A stretch of 7,953 nt of DNA, taken from NCBI GenBank assembly GCA_964506505.1, contig CAZDKY010000014.1, positions 1-7,953 on the forward strand. The letters run 5' to 3'. The position numbers and the translations under genes were made by a program. This DNA comes from M55B129 sp964506505. Lineage in GTDB: Bacteria; Bacillota; Dethiobacteria; DTU022. The notes beneath the pieces are model-generated. The model saw only the letters and a program-made list of their open reading frames with translations, was not told the origin of the DNA and ran no database searches. Below, piece by piece: positions 6,094 through 7,953 of the stretch (within the stretch, counting starts at the first letter, position 1; each line of letters opens with the position of its first letter).

Positions 6094-6164
6094 ATATAGT
6101 GTTTTGAGCGGTAACAAGCCGGATTAAAGCAGGAAAACGGTTTTTCAGAAAGGGGGATTAATGA

Positions 6165-6506
6165 ATGTATCTGTTCGTCCTGGTTCTAAATAAAACAGAA
6201 TTGCTAGAAGATATCCTTGGGAAACTGGTGCAGATTGGGATCAGCGGAGCAACGATAATTGATTCAACCGGCATGGGGCGAGCTCTGTCAGATATTGAAG
6301 ATGATACTCTTCTGGTGGGTATACGCAGCATTTTCAAATACAGTCGCCCCAGTAACAAAACAATTTTTTCGGTTATCGACTCGCTGGACAAGAAAGAACG
6401 GGCTACTGCGGCAATCAAAGAAGTTGTTGGTGACATATCGAAACCGGGAGTGGGTATTATGTTTACCCTTCCCCTGGAAGATGTAATCGGATTTAATAAT
6501 AGTTAA
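6165..6506 (+). CDS. PII-like small signalling protein (P-II/GlnB-like fold)
   Basis: This 113-aa protein has the layout of the PII-like superfamily: a first strand MYLFVLVLNK (1-10), a helix ELLEDILGKLVQIG (12-25), a second strand ATIIDSTGMGRAL (29-41), a loop, a third strand KTIFSVID (65-72), a helix KKERATAAIKEVVGDI (76-91) and a final strand PGVGIMFTLPLEDVIGF (94-110). The last segment parallels the classical PII motif around GxGKIFVxPVE, and TGMGRAL parallels the start of the PII T-loop. The true T-loop tyrosine-containing sequence of GlnB/GlnK is not evident, so it is not a normal nitrogen PII. PII-like proteins often bind nucleotides and control a neighbouring membrane transporter, which fits the antiporter gene 27 nt downstream. 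The ligand is unknown. The start ATG 6165 follows AGGGGG (6151-6156) at 8 nt; an ATG at 6161 is out of frame. Confidence 0.75.
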   Translation: MYLFVLVLNKTELLEDILGKLVQIGISGATIIDSTGMGRALSDIEDDTLLVGIRSIFKYSRPSNKTIFSVIDSLDKKERATAAIKEVVGDISKPGVGIMFTLPLEDVIGFNNS

Positions 6507-6533
6507 TACTAACAGCTGAAGAAGGGATTTTGC

Positions 6534-7718
6534 ATGGATGTTTATGCCAGAGTACTAATACTTGCTATTATAATATTGACTGGTTACCTGGGCGGACGGC
6601 TTTTTCGCCTTCTGAAGATGCCTATGGTTGTGGGCTATCTGGTGGCCGGCATGGTCCTGGGACCGTCTATTACAGGCGTCGTATCAATGGAAATGAACGA
6701 GAGCCTGGAACTGGTCAAAATTCTCGGTTTGGGTATGATTGCCATTCTGATCGGCGGGGAACTGGAGCTGAAAAAAATCAAGCACCTGGGTAAGACTATC
6801 CTCGGGATTACAGTCGTCCAGGTTTTAGGGGCGAGCGTGGTCGTTTTCCTGGTTATGTATTTTATCATGGGTCTGCCGTTACCCATAGCCTTGATGCTGG
6901 GAGCTTTGGCTACGGCAACCGCTCCCGCTTCACCGGTAGCGGTAATCCGTGAATACGAAGCCAGAGGTCCTTTAACGACAACGCTGCTTGGCGTGGTAGC
7001 CCTTGATGATGCGGTGGCAATTATATTTTTCGGCATTGTTTCAGCGGTAACGGCACTGCTCCTGGGAGGGATGTCCTTTAGCCTTGGCAGTATTATCTTT
7101 TCACTGTCTGAAGTTTTACTTTCTGCTCTGCTGGGTATCGCCACCGGGGCAATTCTGGTCCTTATTTTCCCGAAGTTTTTAAACAGGCGGCATAAGGTCA
7201 CCGTTCTGATTGGGGCGGTTTTGCTGAACAGCGGCCTGGCCTATGCTTTTAATCTCTCGCCGTTGATGGTTAACATGGTTTGCGGTTTTCTGATTGCCAA
7301 TCTTTATCGGAAACCGGCCGAGCTAAACTTCCTGGAAGATATCGAAATGCCTATCATATTAATCTTCTTTACCCTGGCCGGTGCCAGCCTCCACTTTGAC
7401 ATCTTATTCGAAAACTGGTTGTGGGCTGTTGCTTATATAATTGCCCGGGGAGTTGGCAAAGTCGGTGGCGCTTTTCTTGGAGCCCGCCTATCCGGAGCAG
7501 AAGAGGTAGTCCAAAAATATCTAGGTTTTGCCATGCTTTCCAAGGCCGGTTTAACAATAGGCCTGCTGATGCTGGTTCAGGATCGTTTTCCGGAAATAGC
7601 GGCAACTATTGTGGCCGTCGAGCTGGCTGCTGTTTCCGTATGTGAACTCATCGGCCCCCTGGGTACAAAGTACGCCGTTCTCTCATCCGGAGAGGCGAAA
7701 GACAAGCCCGCGGCTTAA
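6534..7718 (+). CDS. CPA2-family cation/proton antiporter (Na+/H+ exchanger domain, KefB/NapA-like)
   Basis: This integral membrane protein of 394 aa has about 12-13 hydrophobic segments and should exchange Na+ or K+ for H+ across the cytoplasmic membrane. The family's ion-binding site is visible: the unwound helix ATATAPASPVAVIREY (126-141) and the paired acids in VVALDDAVAI (154-163; D158, D159). The DD pair is typical of electrogenic-type CPA2 members. An early GGRLFRLLKMPMVVGYLVAGMVLGP block (20-44) is the family N-terminal signature, and a conserved-looking arginine (R305) lies in the ARGVGKVGG segment. The protein ends about 15 residues after the last membrane segment, with no TrkA-N/RCK domain as found in KefB/KefC, so any regulation would have to come from another protein. 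It is co-transcribed with the PII-like gene. The ATG 6534 is preceded by GAAGGG at 6521-6526. The transported ion cannot be read from sequence. Confidence 0.9.
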   Translation: MDVYARVLILAIIILTGYLGGRLFRLLKMPMVVGYLVAGMVLGPSITGVVSMEMNESLELVKILGLGMIAILIGGELELKKIKHLGKTILGITVVQVLGASVVVFLVMYFIMGLPLPIALMLGALATATAPASPVAVIREYEARGPLTTTLLGVVALDDAVAIIFFGIVSAVTALLLGGMSFSLGSIIFSLSEVLLSALLGIATGAILVLIFPKFLNRRHKVTVLIGAVLLNSGLAYAFNLSPLMVNMVCGFLIANLYRKPAELNFLEDIEMPIILIFFTLAGASLHFDILFENWLWAVAYIIARGVGKVGGAFLGARLSGAEEVVQKYLGFAMLSKAGLTIGLLMLVQDRFPEIAATIVAVELAAVSVCELIGPLGTKYAVLSSGEAKDKPAA

Positions 7719-7719
7719 A

Positions 7720-7953
7720 TTACCAGCGAAAAAGGGCTACGGAAGGACTGGAATCGGGCATCATTTCTGATTCCAGGGTATAGATATTGCCTTTGTTCAG
7801 GAAAGATTGAGTGACAATTAGATCGATTAAATCATCGCTGTCCGGGATTAATTTGTTTCCCGGGGTTGCCTCGCCTGTTTGTGGATTATAGCGTCCCCAT
7901 TGTTGAATTCCGGGAACAAATAAGAGGTCACTGATTTTGCCCTGGTGGGCTGC
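7720..7953 (-). CDS. C-terminal part of a probable BaeRF-family (eRF1-like) protein, partial
   Basis: On the minus strand an open frame runs from the window edge to a TAA (TTA at 7720-7722 on the plus strand), giving 77 residues with no start. Recognisable segments are AAHQGKISDLLFVPG, QQWGRYNPQTGEA, DDLIDLIVTQSFLNKGNIYTL (in two parts) and the ending SPSVALFRW. The pattern Ala-x-x-Gly-(K/R)-(I/V)-x-x-L-(L/F)-(V), then WG-(R/x)-(Y/F), then DL-(I/L)-DL, ending in (A/V)-(L/I)-FR-(W/Y), is what I associate with the C-terminal Pelota/eRF1 domain-3-like region of bacterial archaeo-eukaryotic release factor (BaeRF) proteins. Their exact roles are mostly unknown but are thought to involve ribosomes. 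The N-terminal catalytic-loop region lies outside the window. The gene converges on the antiporter with one base between the two stop codons and no terminator. Confidence 0.6.
   Translation of the reverse strand, partial: AAHQGKISDLLFVPGIQQWGRYNPQTGEATPGNKLIPDSDDLIDLIVTQSFLNKGNIYTLESEMMPDSSPSVALFRW

Larger units (their letters stand above)
5947..6164. other. Intergenic region between the pyl/LarA unit and the PII-like/antiporter unit
   Basis: This AT-rich 218-nt stretch contains no convincing gene. It holds a 13-bp palindrome (TAATAC-A-GTATTA, 5976-5988), a near-consensus promoter (6065-6093) and a strong ribosome binding site (AGGGGG, 6151-6156). No GC-rich hairpin followed by a T run is present, so the end of the pyl transcript is not marked by an obvious intrinsic terminator. 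Confidence 0.7.

Noticed and set aside
6038..6127. Possible 29-aa peptide gene (ATG 6038 to TAA 6125-6127)
   Set aside because: It spans the -35 and -10 boxes of the best promoter, has no ribosome binding site and resembles nothing known.
6635..7201. 188-codon minus-strand open frame inside the antiporter gene
   Set aside because: It is fully antisense to a clearly coding membrane protein, and its Ser/Thr/Pro/Arg-rich composition is typical of a shadow frame.
1..7953. CRISPR arrays, insertion sequences, attachment sites or phage genes
   Set aside because: I saw no spaced repeat array, transposase or integrase motif, or terminal inverted repeat. tRNA-Pyl could in principle serve as an integration site, but no second copy of its 3' end is present.

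Overview
The window carries a complete bacterial pyrrolysine (Pyl) cassette on the plus strand. It contains the amber-decoding tRNA-Pyl (pylT), a split pyrrolysyl-tRNA synthetase (pylSc and pylSn), and the three biosynthetic genes pylB, pylC and pylD. The separate PylSn and PylSc genes, the order T-Sc-B-C-D-Sn, the strong purine-rich ribosome binding sites and the frequent GTG/TTG starts point to an anaerobic Firmicute of the Clostridia/Peptococcaceae kind (Desulfitobacterium-like). The archaeal form has one fused PylS, so an archaeon is unlikely. The exact genus cannot be read from the sequence.

Layout: bases 1-59 hold the 3' end of what looks like a corrinoid protein gene of the methylamine-methyltransferase type. 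tRNA-Pyl lies at 78-149, followed by pylSc (219-1058), pylB (about 1146-2258), pylC (2278-3453), pylD (3458-4285) and pylSn (4317-4682). Only 4 nt after pylSn starts a LarA-family (nickel-pincer racemase/epimerase) gene that ends at 5946. A 218-nt intergenic stretch with a near-consensus sigma-A promoter (TTGACA, 17 nt, TAAAAT) separates this from a second unit: a small PII-like protein (6165-6506) and a CPA2-type cation/proton antiporter (6534-7718). A minus-strand gene, cut by the window end, converges on the antiporter with one base between stop codons; its C-terminus resembles the bacterial eRF1-like (BaeRF) family.

How they work together: PylB makes 3-methyl-D-ornithine from lysine, PylC ligates it to a second lysine, and PylD oxidises and cyclises the product to pyrrolysine. 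PylSc with PylSn charges it onto tRNA-Pyl, which reads UAG in methylamine methyltransferases. The corrinoid-protein tail just upstream suggests that the client methyltransferase system lies directly to the left. The LarA homologue appears to share the pyl transcript but has no known role in the pathway. The PII-like protein and the antiporter, which has no cytosolic regulatory domain of its own, form a plausible regulator-transporter pair.

None of the ten stop codons visible here is TAG, which fits a genome where UAG is a sense codon, although the sample is small.
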